From: Bacteroidota bacterium
GTDB taxonomy: Bacteria; Bacteroidota; Bacteroidia; Palsa-965
Direction of reading: 5' to 3'
Length of the DNA stretch: 48,181 nt
Assembly: GCA_013298545.1 (NCBI GenBank)
Contig: JAAFIA010000035.1
Location: 1-48,181 of the forward strand
A program made the translations under genes and the position numbers. Every line of letters starts with the position of its first letter. Position 1 is the first letter of the stretch. Of this stretch, positions 8,050 through 16,946 are shown piece by piece. A model generated the notes under the pieces. It saw nothing but the letters and a program-made list of their open reading frames with translations. It searched no databases and was not told the DNA's origin.

Positions 8050-8120
8050 GTCGTATTCGTCATGCACAAAGTATCCTACGCATTGAACTAATGATGTACT
8101 GTCTCAACATCAAATTGATT

Positions 8121-8128
8121 TATATTTG
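8121..8128 (+). promoter_or_regulatory. Candidate -7 box (TATATTTG) directly before the propeller-protein gene
   Basis: TATATTTG is an exact match to TAnnTTTG and ends 5 bp before the ATG at 8134. If it is used, transcription would start at or near the first codon and the mRNA would be nearly leaderless. I see no TTTG at the expected distance upstream, so this is tentative. Confidence 0.35.
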
Positions 8129-8133
8129 AGGGT

Positions 8134-9453
8134 ATGAAAAAAACGTTTGCTCCGCTACTGCTCTTTATAACCATTGTATGTACGTCGCTTCCACTTTCAG
8201 CCCAAACAACTTGGAGCAAACAACCCAATCCTGTCCTTCCCCGCTCTGCTACCTACCCTGCTTGGGATGGATTGGCGACTGCTGATGCGTGTATTTTATT
8301 GGTCAACGATACGTTTAAAACTTGGTATTCGGGCGCAGGCTGGCTACCGAATGACACGCTTGTACACGTGAGTATTGGTTACGCATGGTCGCTCGATGGT
8401 CTTTCGTGGACAGCATACGCAGGCAATCCAGTTTATCAACACAGTACGAATCCAAACGATGCCGATTTTCATGGTACGGAAACGGCAAGTGTTTTATACG
8501 ATTCAACAGCTCCGCCAACGCATCGTTACCGCATGTGGTATTCAGGCAAACAAGATGAATCTGATCCGAATGGCGATTATAAAGTGTGTTATGCATATTC
8601 GCCCAATGGCATAACCTGGACACGCTATGCCGGAAATCCGGTCATGTTGCCAGGCGATAGCACCGAATGGCATAACCGCATGATTACAAACGTTACGGTT
8701 ATTCTGGACAATGGTTTATTCAAGATGTGGTTTGCTTCGCCCGATATTTATTTCAATAATCAAGCAACCGATTTTAAAGGGAATATCGGCTACGCAACAT
8801 CGCCCGACGGAATCACGTGGACAAAACATCCGACCCCTGTATTGCAAGCAGGTGTGGGCGGATCGCCCGATTCGGCAGTCGTGGCGGAACCGTGTGTGCT
8901 TAAAATCGGTGCAACATATTACATGTGGTATTCGATGATTAACAGTTGGGCAATTGAAAATTTTTCGGTTGGACATGCTTGGTCGAATGATGGGATCAAT
9001 TGGATTAAAGCGGCCAACAATCCAGTTTTGCCCTTGGGTGGTGTTGGAGCATGGGATCGTTATTGGTCGGCGCATCCGGGTGTTGTGTATGATGCGCAAA
9101 CGCAGCAATTGTATATGCTCTACACGGGCCGCGATAGTACTGATTTTTCTTCGTTGACGAGTTTTACATGGGATTTGGGTTTAGCGACATCGCCCTTCAT
9201 TACAGGCATTGAAGAAAATCAGGAAACCGATATGTTGATTTATCCGCAACCCGCAAGCGATGTGTTGTATGTCCAACTTCCAACATCTGAGGTACAACTC
9301 AAACTAATGGATTTAAATGGCCGTATTGTTTTTACACAGACCGCTTCGTTTGTTTGCGAAATTCCGGTTGGTAACTTACCAGCAGGGATGTACATGCTCT
9401 TCATAGAAACAAACGATGGAAAAATGCTTGCAAAACGAGTCATTAAAAGGTAA
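8134..9453 (+). CDS. Secreted five-bladed beta-propeller (glycosidase-like) protein with T9SS type A sorting domain
   Basis: The 439 residues start with a signal peptide (to about residue 24, LSAQ). The body has repeats of the type YAWSxDGLSWTxYAGNPV, YSPNGITWTRYAGNPVM, YATSPDGITWTKHPTPVL and AWSNDGINWIKAANNPVLP. This (S-x-D/N-G-x-x-W-T)n pattern is typical of GH43/GH32/GH130-like five-bladed propellers. YRMWYSG, FKMWFAS, YYMWYS and LYMLYTG strands recur, one per blade. Substrate and catalytic residues cannot be assigned, so it may bind rather than cleave glycans. The end (YPQPASDVLYV, LMDLNGRIVF, PAGMYMLFI, KRVIKR) is a type A sorting domain. The gene appears monocistronic. Confidence 0.8.
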   Translation: MKKTFAPLLLFITIVCTSLPLSAQTTWSKQPNPVLPRSATYPAWDGLATADACILLVNDTFKTWYSGAGWLPNDTLVHVSIGYAWSLDGLSWTAYAGNPVYQHSTNPNDADFHGTETASVLYDSTAPPTHRYRMWYSGKQDESDPNGDYKVCYAYSPNGITWTRYAGNPVMLPGDSTEWHNRMITNVTVILDNGLFKMWFASPDIYFNNQATDFKGNIGYATSPDGITWTKHPTPVLQAGVGGSPDSAVVAEPCVLKIGATYYMWYSMINSWAIENFSVGHAWSNDGINWIKAANNPVLPLGGVGAWDRYWSAHPGVVYDAQTQQLYMLYTGRDSTDFSSLTSFTWDLGLATSPFITGIEENQETDMLIYPQPASDVLYVQLPTSEVQLKLMDLNGRIVFTQTASFVCEIPVGNLPAGMYMLFIETNDGKMLAKRVIKR

Positions 9454-9483
9454 TCAGGCATTTGGCATTGGCTCTGCAACAAT

Positions 9484-9514
9484 ATTGTCAGTTTTCAGAT
9501 TTTGCTTACTTTTA
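9484..9514 (+). promoter_or_regulatory. Candidate Bacteroidota promoter for the Omp28-like gene
   Basis: ATTG at 9484-9487 and TACTTTTA at 9507-9514 are separated by 19 bp, close to the TTTG-N19-21-TAnnTTTG consensus. The -7 box is 34 bp before the start codon. Confidence 0.45.
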
Positions 9515-9548
9515 CAAGGCATATTAAAAACAACACACCCAATTTGTC

Positions 9549-11615
9549 ATGAAAAAAATATACACGCTTGTTGGTGCTGCGCTATTAGCCACCACCGTTT
9601 CTGCGCAAGTTACCTTTACAGATAACTTCGACACCCGTACACTCGGCGCTCTTGGTCCACAATCTGCAGATTGGACGACTTGGAGTGGTACTGAAGGCGG
9701 TGCAGAAGATGCTATTGTTGTGAATACATCTTCGCAATCTTCGCCCAATTCAATCTACTTCGTTTCTACTTCTGCCAATGGCGGTCCGCAGGATGTGATT
9801 CTTCCTTTTGGTGGTCAGTACACCTTAGGAACATTTTCTTACGGCATGGATATGTTTGTAACAGCCAATAAAGGCGCTTACTTCAATTTCCAAGGCGAAA
9901 CAACACCAGGCAATTTGTTTGCGATGGAATGTTATTTGCCACAAAATGGCAATATGATTTTGACCAATACAACGGGAACCTTATTTCAAGGAACTTACCC
10001 CAACGGACAATGGTTCAATATCCGTTTCGACATTAACCTGAACACCAATAGCTGGCAGGTATTCATCAACAACGTATTGCAAGGAACATTTGCCAATACC
10101 GTCAATCAAATTGCTTCTATTGACATTTACGGTTACAACGGCACAAACGCTGGCGGTAACGGTCAAGCAGAATTCTGGATTGATAACGTAGCGTATTCAT
10201 ACACACCGTATGTATTGCCAGCCCGTAACGGCGCAATTATTGCAACAGGTGCTATGAATCCTGCAACACGTCAACCAGCTGCGTTTACAGGGTTTGTTGG
10301 TCAGCCTAAAAAATTGGCTTGCAACATCCGTAACTTAGGAACTACTGCCATCACTTCTTTTGACATTGCCGTTACGTACAACAGCAATACCACATCGCAA
10401 ACCATTTCTAGCGTAAACATTCCATCACTTGGAACATACACCGTAGAATTTTCGGCACCCGTTGCGTTGATTAGCGGCAACAATCCTGCGGTGTTTACCG
10501 TTTCGAATGTAAACGGACAAGGTGCTGACGACGATCTTACAGACGATGCGTCAACCAATAACATCAACATCACCGTTGTACCTGCTGCAAACCGCGTAGT
10601 TGTTGGCGAAGAAGGAACAGGCACATGGTGTCAGTGGTGCCCGCGTGGTGCTGTTTACATGGATTATATGGCTGAAACCTACGAAGGTTACTTCGCAGGA
10701 ATCGCGGTTCACAATGCCGATCCAATGACACTTGCACCTTATGATGCTGCATTCAGTGCTTTGATTTCAGGTTACCCATCTTCACTTGTTGACCGTGGTC
10801 CAGATGTTGATCCATCAGGTATGGAAACAGATTTCTTGCAGCGTCTTGCCATCCCTGGCCATGCGAATGTTGGAACAGGTGCACAAATTACTGGTAATAC
10901 AATGGATGTTTCCTTGACCTACACGTTTACTCAAGCTGCTAACAATAACTACAAAGTAATCTGTGTATTGATTGAAGACAGCGTTACCGGTGGTTCTGGA
11001 TATGCACAATCAAATGCTTATGCAAACAATGCTGCTGGTCCAATGGGTGGTTTTGAAAGCTTACCTGGTTCAGTTCCTGCAGCACTTATGAATTACAATC
11101 ACGTTGCTCGTGCCTTGAGTCCTTCGTTTGCAGGTGCTGCGAATGTATTTCCTGCGGTTGTCAACGTTGGTGGTGTTTACACCTTCAACTTCTCATTTAA
11201 CCTTCCTGCAACTTGGGATCAAAACCAAATGCACATTGTAGGTATCCTTGTCGATCCACAAGGTCGTTTTGACAATGCTGGTGAAGTTACCGTTGCTGAT
11301 GCTATTTCCAATGGATTCGTTTCTGGAACTCAAATTGTTGGTGTTCAAAACCCAGATCAACCAGACACTCAAATTTCATTGTACCCAAATCCAACAAACG
11401 GTTCTTCTTTCTTGTCTTTGAATTTGAAACAAGAAGAAGTTGTTACTGTTATCGTTCGCGATGTAACCGGAAAAGTTGTTGCACAACGCAACTACGGTTC
11501 ACTCAACGGTGCGCAAGTACTCGAAATCAATACAACTGGCTTTGCTAGCGGTATCTACATGGTAGAAACACAGATCGGAAATTCAGTTCAAACAACACGT
11601 TTGGCTGTTCAATAA
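9549..11615 (+). CDS. Omp28-related secreted protein with T9SS type A sorting domain
   Basis: This 688-residue exported protein has a signal peptide (MKKIYTLVGAALLATTVSAQ). Residues about 25-215 look like a jelly-roll/lectin-type domain (DNFDT, FWIDNVAYSYTP). About 250-345 is a CARDB-like beta domain (CNIRNLGTTAITSFDIAVTY). From about 350 on comes the Omp28 thioredoxin-like region, with a CQWC motif at 361-364 (GTGTWCQWCPRG) then AVHNADPM and YPSSLVDR. The end (ISLYPNPTNG, VRDVTGKVV, ASGIYMVE) is a type A sorting domain. A CxxC in this setting suggests a redox or adhesion role outside the cell, but the function of Omp28 proteins is unclear. A strong terminator follows. Confidence 0.88.
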   Translation: MKKIYTLVGAALLATTVSAQVTFTDNFDTRTLGALGPQSADWTTWSGTEGGAEDAIVVNTSSQSSPNSIYFVSTSANGGPQDVILPFGGQYTLGTFSYGMDMFVTANKGAYFNFQGETTPGNLFAMECYLPQNGNMILTNTTGTLFQGTYPNGQWFNIRFDINLNTNSWQVFINNVLQGTFANTVNQIASIDIYGYNGTNAGGNGQAEFWIDNVAYSYTPYVLPARNGAIIATGAMNPATRQPAAFTGFVGQPKKLACNIRNLGTTAITSFDIAVTYNSNTTSQTISSVNIPSLGTYTVEFSAPVALISGNNPAVFTVSNVNGQGADDDLTDDASTNNINITVVPAANRVVVGEEGTGTWCQWCPRGAVYMDYMAETYEGYFAGIAVHNADPMTLAPYDAAFSALISGYPSSLVDRGPDVDPSGMETDFLQRLAIPGHANVGTGAQITGNTMDVSLTYTFTQAANNNYKVICVLIEDSVTGGSGYAQSNAYANNAAGPMGGFESLPGSVPAALMNYNHVARALSPSFAGAANVFPAVVNVGGVYTFNFSFNLPATWDQNQMHIVGILVDPQGRFDNAGEVTVADAISNGFVSGTQIVGVQNPDQPDTQISLYPNPTNGSSFLSLNLKQEEVVTVIVRDVTGKVVAQRNYGSLNGAQVLEINTTGFASGIYMVETQIGNSVQTTRLAVQ

Positions 11616-11632
11616 TCCGAAGTTCTTTTCAT

Positions 11633-11670
11633 CAAAAAGGCTGTTTTGCGAATGCGAAACAGCCTTTTTG
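11633..11670 (+). terminator. Rho-independent terminator after the Omp28-like gene
   Basis: CAAAAAGGCTGTTTT pairs with GAAACAGCCTTTTTG around an 8-nt loop. The symmetric A and T tracts would also let it work for transcription from the other strand. Confidence 0.85.
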
Positions 11671-11754
11671 ATTTTGTGCTTTTTTGAAGTGTGTTTGTCG
11701 TATTCTTGCTTGATTTCAAACTCGCTTCGCTCGTTTTTTTAGACATGAGATATG

Positions 11755-11870
11755 AGACGAGAGACATGAGACTGGGTGGGTTGCTGAGTTGGTTAACGTT
11801 AATTCAGAAACTTACCAATTCATCAACTGCGTGTAAGGTGGTGCGGTCGCTCGTCTCATGTTTCTCGTCT
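11755..11870. repeat. Intergenic inverted repeat around an octamer-like hairpin
   Basis: The outer arms are 11755-11772 and GTCTCATGTTTCTCGTCT at 11853-11870, matching at 17 of 18 bases. The interior has GAGTTGGTTAACGTTAATTC and CTTACCAATTCATCAACTG, which resemble degenerate units of the octamer palindromes at 16841, 20858 and 29095. It lies between the Omp28-like terminator and the 3' end of idi, and it has no coding potential that I can support. Confidence 0.6.
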
Positions 11871-11944
11871 GCGAAGAAATTTCGCGCGTAGAAAACACAT
11901 ACAGATTTTGTTATCAGGGCATCGAACTGGAATTTACAATTCCC

Positions 11945-12457
11945 CTATCGTTTAGCCAGTACTTGCTCAAACACAATTTTAAACCAAGCTGTATAAATCT
12001 CAGGATGATGGATCATCTCTTCTCTGATTTGTGCTGGCGAAAGCCATTTCCAATCGGCTACTTCTTCGATGTCAGGGTGAGGCTCATCGTCTGATTGGCC
12101 GATAAAAACATGGTCGTATTCATGTTCAATCAAATCGCTACTAACTTCGGCTTTATAGACAAATTTCAAGGCTTCACGCAAGGGAGAAACCATGCCCATT
12201 TCTTCTTTTAACCGTCGGTTGGCAGCATCTAAAACCAATTCGCCTGGCCGTGGATGGCTGCAACACGTATTAGTCCATAAACCGCCCGAATGGTATTTAT
12301 GCAAGGCGCGTTGATGTATCAGTAATTCGCCATTGGAGTTAAACACAAAAACTGAAAGTGCACGATGTAACTCGCCCAATTGATGCGCTTGCATCTTTTC
12401 CATAACACCACGTTCGTTGTCGTTGTGATCAACGAGAATAACGAATTCCTGACTCAT
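11945..12457 (-). CDS. idi: Isopentenyl-diphosphate delta-isomerase, type I
   Basis: This 170-residue Nudix-fold enzyme interconverts isopentenyl and dimethylallyl diphosphate, supplying the primers for isoprenoid chains. Type I signatures are present: LHRALSVFVFNSNGELLIHQRA, the TNTCCSHPRPGE block around the catalytic Cys (near residue 64), a Nudix-like RRLKEEMG, and EHEYDHVFIG with the catalytic Glu. The length is usual. It is the last gene of a minus-strand operon with crtI and crtB and overlaps the preceding gene by 4 bp (ATGA), so it is translationally coupled. This suggests its job is to feed carotenoid synthesis. Confidence 0.95.
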   Translation of the reverse strand: MSQEFVILVDHNDNERGVMEKMQAHQLGELHRALSVFVFNSNGELLIHQRALHKYHSGGLWTNTCCSHPRPGELVLDAANRRLKEEMGMVSPLREALKFVYKAEVSSDLIEHEYDHVFIGQSDDEPHPDIEEVADWKWLSPAQIREEMIHHPEIYTAWFKIVFEQVLAKR

Positions 12458-12990
12458 TTCGTTGTACTGTTATTTTTTGTAATCGCATCAAAACGTTTGC
12501 GTTCAGCTGCCGTGAGGTTTTTTGATTGACTGAAATAAGCTGTGATTTTTTTATACAAGACGTTATCTGTTTTAAAAAGCGCACTCAAACCATCGAGGAT
12601 AAATTTCTTGTCGTCCGTCATTTGACTCGAATAATTCAGAAACGAAGGACAGCCCGATTGCACGGTGTAGCGCAGATAACGCAATTCAATACTTTTCATG
12701 TCCTTGGCAATGGCCGCTTCCAACTTTGTTTTCCCCGAACTAAACCGATTCATTTTCGTAGCTAGGTTAGACGAGAATTGAGCGTAAATCGTTTCGGCTG
12801 CACCAAGATAACCGTAACGAACAGGATCATTTTCAACCGTAACACCTTTCAATCCATCAATAAGCGATTTGCAAACAGTTTCGTCTCCGCTTGCTTTGTC
12901 GTATTTCTGGCGGCATTGTGCAAGTGTAAGCGTTTGCGCTTGCACTGCGATACTACAAAAAGTACTGACCAAAAAAAGAAAAACACGCAT
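12454..12990 (-). CDS. Unknown exported protein within the carotenoid operon
   Basis: This encodes 178 residues with a clear signal peptide (MRVFLFLVSTFCSIAVQAQ). The mature part is mostly helical by composition, with three cysteines (near 26, 40 and 114) and Lys-rich segments. I recognise no domain. The gene starts within the crtB stop (TGATG, 1-bp overlap), and idi starts within its stop, so it is an integral operon member and not a chance ORF. A periplasmic or envelope role related to carotenoid placement is possible but unsupported. Confidence 0.8.
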   Translation of the reverse strand: MRVFLFLVSTFCSIAVQAQTLTLAQCRQKYDKASGDETVCKSLIDGLKGVTVENDPVRYGYLGAAETIYAQFSSNLATKMNRFSSGKTKLEAAIAKDMKSIELRYLRYTVQSGCPSFLNYSSQMTDDKKFILDGLSALFKTDNVLYKKITAYFSQSKNLTAAERKRFDAITKNNSTTK

Positions 12991-13826
12991 CAGATCAGGT
13001 TGAGGCTATGACGCACATACGACGTAAAAAACAGGGTGTATTTTTTACGGTTGGGAATACGAATGCGCTCGTCGAGAATTTTGTGTGGGTGAACCGCTTT
13101 TATTTTATTGAACAATTTGTAATAATAAATATAGGCCACATAAACACCAAAGCGTGCTTTGCGCGGAAGTTTCTTGATGCCCAAATAACCTTGATGAAAA
13201 TCTTTTTCAATATCTTCTTCAATGAGTTTTTTCGTTTCGGCATTCCATTGGCTAATATCGATTCCGGGGAAATAAGTTCTTCCTAAACCCACGTAATCGG
13301 CACGCATATCGCGCAAGAAATTAATTTTCTGAAAAGCAGAACCGAGTTTCATGGCATCGGCTTTTAACAATTCGTACATGTTCTCATCACCTTCGACAAA
13401 TACTTTCAAGCACATCAAACCAACAACTTCGGCAGAACCAAGAATGTATTTTTCGTATTGCTCTTGATTGTACTCCAATTTTCCGAGATCCATTTCCATG
13501 CTATCGAGAAAGCAATCGATCAGGCTGAGGTCGATGTTAAAATCATGCACCACTTGCTGAAACGAATTCAAAATCGGATTCAAACTGATTTTATGTTGAA
13601 TGGCCTCAGCGGTATGCTTGCGAAATTCTTGCAGCAAATAAGCTTTATCGTAATCGTGAAAAGTATCTACGATTTCATCGGCAAAGCGGACAAATCCATA
13701 AATGGAATAAATGGGATCGCGGAATTCTTTGGCCAGAAAACGGATTCCAAGTGAAAACGACGTGCTATAAGCACGTGTTACTTGCCGACTTGTGCGAATG
13801 CACACCTGATCATACAGTTGTTTCAT
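12990..13826 (-). CDS. crtB: Phytoene synthase
   Basis: This 278-residue squalene/phytoene synthase family enzyme condenses two geranylgeranyl diphosphates to phytoene. Both Asp-rich Mg-diphosphate sites are present: DEIVD at 50-54 and DMRAD at 173-177, with the family blocks SFSLGIRF, SIYGFVRFAD, VGLMCLKVF, LGSAFQKINFLRDMRADY and GRTYFP. The start overlaps the end of crtI by 17 bp, and the stop touches the next gene, so expression is coupled along the operon. The lack of any squalene-type neighbour and the adjacent CrtI favour phytoene synthase over squalene synthase. Confidence 0.95.
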   Translation of the reverse strand: MKQLYDQVCIRTSRQVTRAYSTSFSLGIRFLAKEFRDPIYSIYGFVRFADEIVDTFHDYDKAYLLQEFRKHTAEAIQHKISLNPILNSFQQVVHDFNIDLSLIDCFLDSMEMDLGKLEYNQEQYEKYILGSAEVVGLMCLKVFVEGDENMYELLKADAMKLGSAFQKINFLRDMRADYVGLGRTYFPGIDISQWNAETKKLIEEDIEKDFHQGYLGIKKLPRKARFGVYVAYIYYYKLFNKIKAVHPHKILDERIRIPNRKKYTLFFTSYVRHSLNLI

Positions 13827-15306
13827 GGGCTTTGACGCTATTTTCGCGGGTAATCAAATCGGTTACAACCAATCCCGAAATCAATGCTGGTGGAACGCCG
13901 GGACCGGGAACAGTGAGTTGTCCGGTAAAATATAAGTTGCTAATTTTTTTACTTTTCATCGACGGTTTTAAAATCGCCGTTTGTTTGAGGGTATTGGCCA
14001 ATCCGTAAGCGTTGCCACGGAACGCATTGTAATCTGAAATAAAATCGGTGTGTGCATAACTTCGTTTAAACACAACGGCATCGCGAATCGAAACGCCTGT
14101 ATGTTTTTCGAGGCGTTCCATCAACTGATGATAATATTTTTCGCGGAGTGCTTCGCTGTCTTCCAAACCGGGCGCTACCGGAATGAGTAGAAATAGATTT
14201 TCACAACCCGCTGGCGCAACAGTTGGATCTGTTTTGGATGGTGCTGACGCATAAAACAAGGGCTTAGAAGGCCATTGCGGATTTTCATAAATCTCGTGTG
14301 CGTGTTGCACAAACGATTCATCGAAAAATAAATTATGATGCAATAAATTCGGAATGCGTTTTGAAATACCGAGATAAAAAATCAAACTCGATGGGGCCAT
14401 TTTACGCGATTTCCAATATTCGTCAGAATAGCGACGGTGTTCTTTTGCGAGTAATTTTTGTTCTACATGATGATAATCTGCACCAGCAACGATCAAATCA
14501 GCAGGAAGTATTTTTCCGTTGACGGTTACGCTAACAGCCTGACCATTTTCAACATTGATTTTTTCGACGGGTGCATTGAATTGAAATTTCACACCCAATT
14601 CGCGCGCGAGTTTTTCCATGGCCACAACAATCTGGTGCATGCCACCTTTCGGATACCATGTGCCCAAAGCCAAATCGGCATAGTTCATCAAACTATACAG
14701 CGCCGGTGTATTTTTTGCGGTTTCGCCTAAAAACAAAACCGGAAACTCCATCAATTCGATTAGTTTGGGATGTTTGAAGTAGCGGCGTACATGGCTGTGC
14801 ATACTCTTAAACACATCGAGCTTAAAAATACCGGAGAGTAAACGCGCGTCGGCAAATTCGCGAAGCGATAAGCCTGGACGGTAAACCAGATCATTGATGC
14901 CCACTTCGTACTTGTAACGCGCTTCTTCGAGAAATTCACGAAGTTTGAGTGCACTGCCGGGTTCAATGGCTTCAAAAACCTGCTCTAGTTGTTTCATCGA
15001 AGCGGGTAATTCAAGCGTATCATTTGCGCCAAAAACAACTTGATAAGAAGGGTCGAGCCGAACCAAGTCGTAATAATCTTTAACGGATTTATCGAAACGA
15101 TTGAAGAAGGATTCGAAGACATCGGGCATCCAATACCAGCTTGGCCCCATATCAAACACAAATCCTTCGTGTTGAAATTTGCGCGCACGGCCACCCGCTT
15201 GTTCGTTTTTTTCGAGTACCGTAACGTCAAAGCCCTTTTGAGCCAATCCGCAAGCAGCAGAAAGGCCAGCAAAGCCAGAACCTACAATAAGTACGCGTTT
15301 TGTCAT
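13810..15306 (-). CDS. crtI: Phytoene desaturase
   Basis: This 498-residue FAD-dependent CrtI-type enzyme desaturates phytoene towards lycopene. The dinucleotide-binding motif VLIVGSGFAGLSAA has GSGFAG at 9-14, with Glu32 at the end of the second strand. GGRARKF, FDMGPSWYWMPDVF, PKGGMHQIV and the C-terminal FAD-binding block GQLTVPGPGVPPALISG follow. It is the first gene of the crtI-crtB-unknown-idi operon. No cyclase (crtY) or hydroxylase (crtZ) lies in the window, so the final pigment cannot be told. A related desaturase with another substrate is possible but unlikely next to crtB. Confidence 0.95.
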   Translation of the reverse strand: MTKRVLIVGSGFAGLSAACGLAQKGFDVTVLEKNEQAGGRARKFQHEGFVFDMGPSWYWMPDVFESFFNRFDKSVKDYYDLVRLDPSYQVVFGANDTLELPASMKQLEQVFEAIEPGSALKLREFLEEARYKYEVGINDLVYRPGLSLREFADARLLSGIFKLDVFKSMHSHVRRYFKHPKLIELMEFPVLFLGETAKNTPALYSLMNYADLALGTWYPKGGMHQIVVAMEKLARELGVKFQFNAPVEKINVENGQAVSVTVNGKILPADLIVAGADYHHVEQKLLAKEHRRYSDEYWKSRKMAPSSLIFYLGISKRIPNLLHHNLFFDESFVQHAHEIYENPQWPSKPLFYASAPSKTDPTVAPAGCENLFLLIPVAPGLEDSEALREKYYHQLMERLEKHTGVSIRDAVVFKRSYAHTDFISDYNAFRGNAYGLANTLKQTAILKPSMKSKKISNLYFTGQLTVPGPGVPPALISGLVVTDLITRENSVKAHETTV

Positions 15307-15329
15307 GAATGTAACACCAATTATTTTAA

Positions 15330-15360
15330 CAAAATAGCGATATTATGGTTAGTAAACAAA
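15330..15360 (-). promoter_or_regulatory. Candidate promoter of the carotenoid operon
   Basis: On the minus strand, TTTG (15357-15360) is followed after 20 bp by TATTTTG (15330-15336), close to the Bacteroidota -33/-7 pattern. It lies 23 bp before the crtI start. The -7 box is one base shorter than consensus. Confidence 0.45.
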
Positions 15361-15438
15361 TATGCAAACAAAAAGTTCGCTTAATTTTTAACAGATTCAG
15401 CGTCTGATTTTTGTAGCTTCGCGACTCATTTCTCGACC

Positions 15439-16782
15439 ATGTCATTCAATTCATTGCAAGCCATTTCGCCGGTTGATGGGCGTTATCGTCGCCAAACAGC
15501 AGATTTGGCTCCCTTCTATTCCGAAGCCGGATTAATCCGTTATCGCTTACTCATCGAAGCGGAATACTTCATTGCCCTTTGCCGTTTGGGTTTACCACAA
15601 CTAGCTGGTGTAAACACAGATCAGTTTCCAAAAATCCGTCAAGCCATATACGAGCAATTCACCGAAGCGGATGCCTTGCGTATCAAAGAAATTGAGCAAA
15701 CCACCAATCACGATGTGAAAGCGGTCGAGTATTTCATCAAAGAAAAAATGGACGCACTCGGACTATCTGCATTTCAAGAGTTTGTGCATTTTGGATTGAC
15801 CTCGCAAGACATCAACAATACGGCTACGCCGCTTTTGGTCAAGGAGGCACATGAAAAAGTGGTGTTGCCTTTGCTCGAAGAAATTGTAGTTGCCTTGGAA
15901 AAAATGGCAGACGATTGGGCCACCATTCCGATGCTTGCGCGTACGCACGGCCAACCCGCATCGCCCACGCGCTTAGGCAAAGAAATTCGTGTCTTTAGCG
16001 AACGCTTGCGCCAACAAATGGGCTTGCTGAAACTCATTCCTTTTGCTGCAAAATTTGGTGGTGCTACCGGAAATTTAAACGCACATCATGTAGCCTTTCC
16101 GAATACCGATTGGAATGCATTTGCCGATGCCTTTGTGCGTTCGCTTGGCCTACATCGTTCGCACCCAACAACACAAATCGAGCATTACGATCATTTAGCG
16201 GCCTACTTCGATGGCTTGAAACGCATCAATACGATTTTGATTGATTTCAGCCGCGATATTTGGACGTATGTGTCGATGAATTATTTCCGCCAAAAAATTA
16301 AAGCTGGAGAAGTTGGTTCATCAGCCATGCCACACAAAGTCAATCCGATTGATTTTGAAAATGCCGAAGGAAATTTAGGGATTGCCAATGCCTTATTTGA
16401 ACATTTGGCGGCTAAACTTCCCATTTCGCGCCTGCAACGCGATTTGACAGATTCAACTGTTCTTCGCAACATCGGTGTTCCGGTAGCGCATACCTTAATT
16501 GCGATGCGTTCGTTGCAAAAAGGCATGGGTAAACTTTTGTTGAATGAAGCCAATTTGCACGCCGACTTAGAAAACAATTGGGCCGTTGTGGCAGAAGCCA
16601 TTCAAACCATTTTGCGTCGCGAAGGGTATCCCAAACCGTATGAAGCGTTGAAAGAACTTACGCGCACCAACGAAGAAATCAACGCCACATCCATCCGCAA
16701 TTTTATTGAAACATTGCAGGTGAGCGATGCGATAAAAACGGAATTGAAAAACATCACACCACAGAATTATACTGGAGTTTAA
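15439..16782 (+). CDS. purB: Adenylosuccinate lyase
   Basis: This 447-residue homotetrameric enzyme of purine synthesis cleaves fumarate from SAICAR and from adenylosuccinate. The family signature GSSAMPHKVNP is at 293-303 with the catalytic Ser; ARTHGQPASPT near 167-177 has the catalytic His170; and TTNHDVKAVEYF and FGLTSQDINNT are conserved. It begins with LQAISPVDGRY, as in the E. coli-type PurB. It is transcribed divergently from crtI; TAGCTTCG at 15414-15421 is a possible -7 box but no convincing -33 element is seen. It is followed by a palindromic repeat, not a standard terminator. Confidence 0.96.
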   Translation: MSFNSLQAISPVDGRYRRQTADLAPFYSEAGLIRYRLLIEAEYFIALCRLGLPQLAGVNTDQFPKIRQAIYEQFTEADALRIKEIEQTTNHDVKAVEYFIKEKMDALGLSAFQEFVHFGLTSQDINNTATPLLVKEAHEKVVLPLLEEIVVALEKMADDWATIPMLARTHGQPASPTRLGKEIRVFSERLRQQMGLLKLIPFAAKFGGATGNLNAHHVAFPNTDWNAFADAFVRSLGLHRSHPTTQIEHYDHLAAYFDGLKRINTILIDFSRDIWTYVSMNYFRQKIKAGEVGSSAMPHKVNPIDFENAEGNLGIANALFEHLAAKLPISRLQRDLTDSTVLRNIGVPVAHTLIAMRSLQKGMGKLLLNEANLHADLENNWAVVAEAIQTILRREGYPKPYEALKELTRTNEEINATSIRNFIETLQVSDAIKTELKNITPQNYTGV

Positions 16783-16840
16783 GTTGCTTTTCCTCGCTCT
16801 TGCTTTCGCTATAAAAATCTAACGCGCAAGCCTGGTGCTA

Positions 16841-16913
16841 GTTGGTGAGTTTGTGAATTGGTAAGTTGATGCGTTTAATTCACCAACTTACCAATTCAGT
16901 AATTCACCCATTC
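16841..16913. repeat. Octamer-based intergenic palindrome (locus A)
   Basis: Units of GTGAATTG type on the left (GTTGGTGAGTTTGTGAATTG) face units of CAATTCAC type on the right. The arms GAATTGGTAAGTTG (16855-16868) and CAACTTACCAATTC (16884-16897) are a perfect 14-bp inverted repeat around a 15-nt loop. The loop begins in GATGCGTTTAAT, whose reverse complement is also in the 20858 locus. Confidence 0.75.
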
Positions 16914-16935
16914 AATAAAAATTGTGTTCAACAGC

Positions 16936-16943
16936 TATATTTG
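16936..16943 (+). promoter_or_regulatory. Candidate -7 box (TATATTTG) before the glycosyltransferase gene
   Basis: This is an exact TAnnTTTG match ending 3 bp before the ATG at 16947, the same close arrangement as at 8121. No convincing -33 TTTG is present, so it is tentative. Confidence 0.3.
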
Positions 16944-16946
16944 ATC

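Noticed and set aside
16866-16946. Upstream extension of the glycosyltransferase to 16866
   Set aside because: It would translate the octamer palindrome (HQLTNSVIHPFN), which is repeat DNA; the GT-A fold starts at the ATG at 16947.
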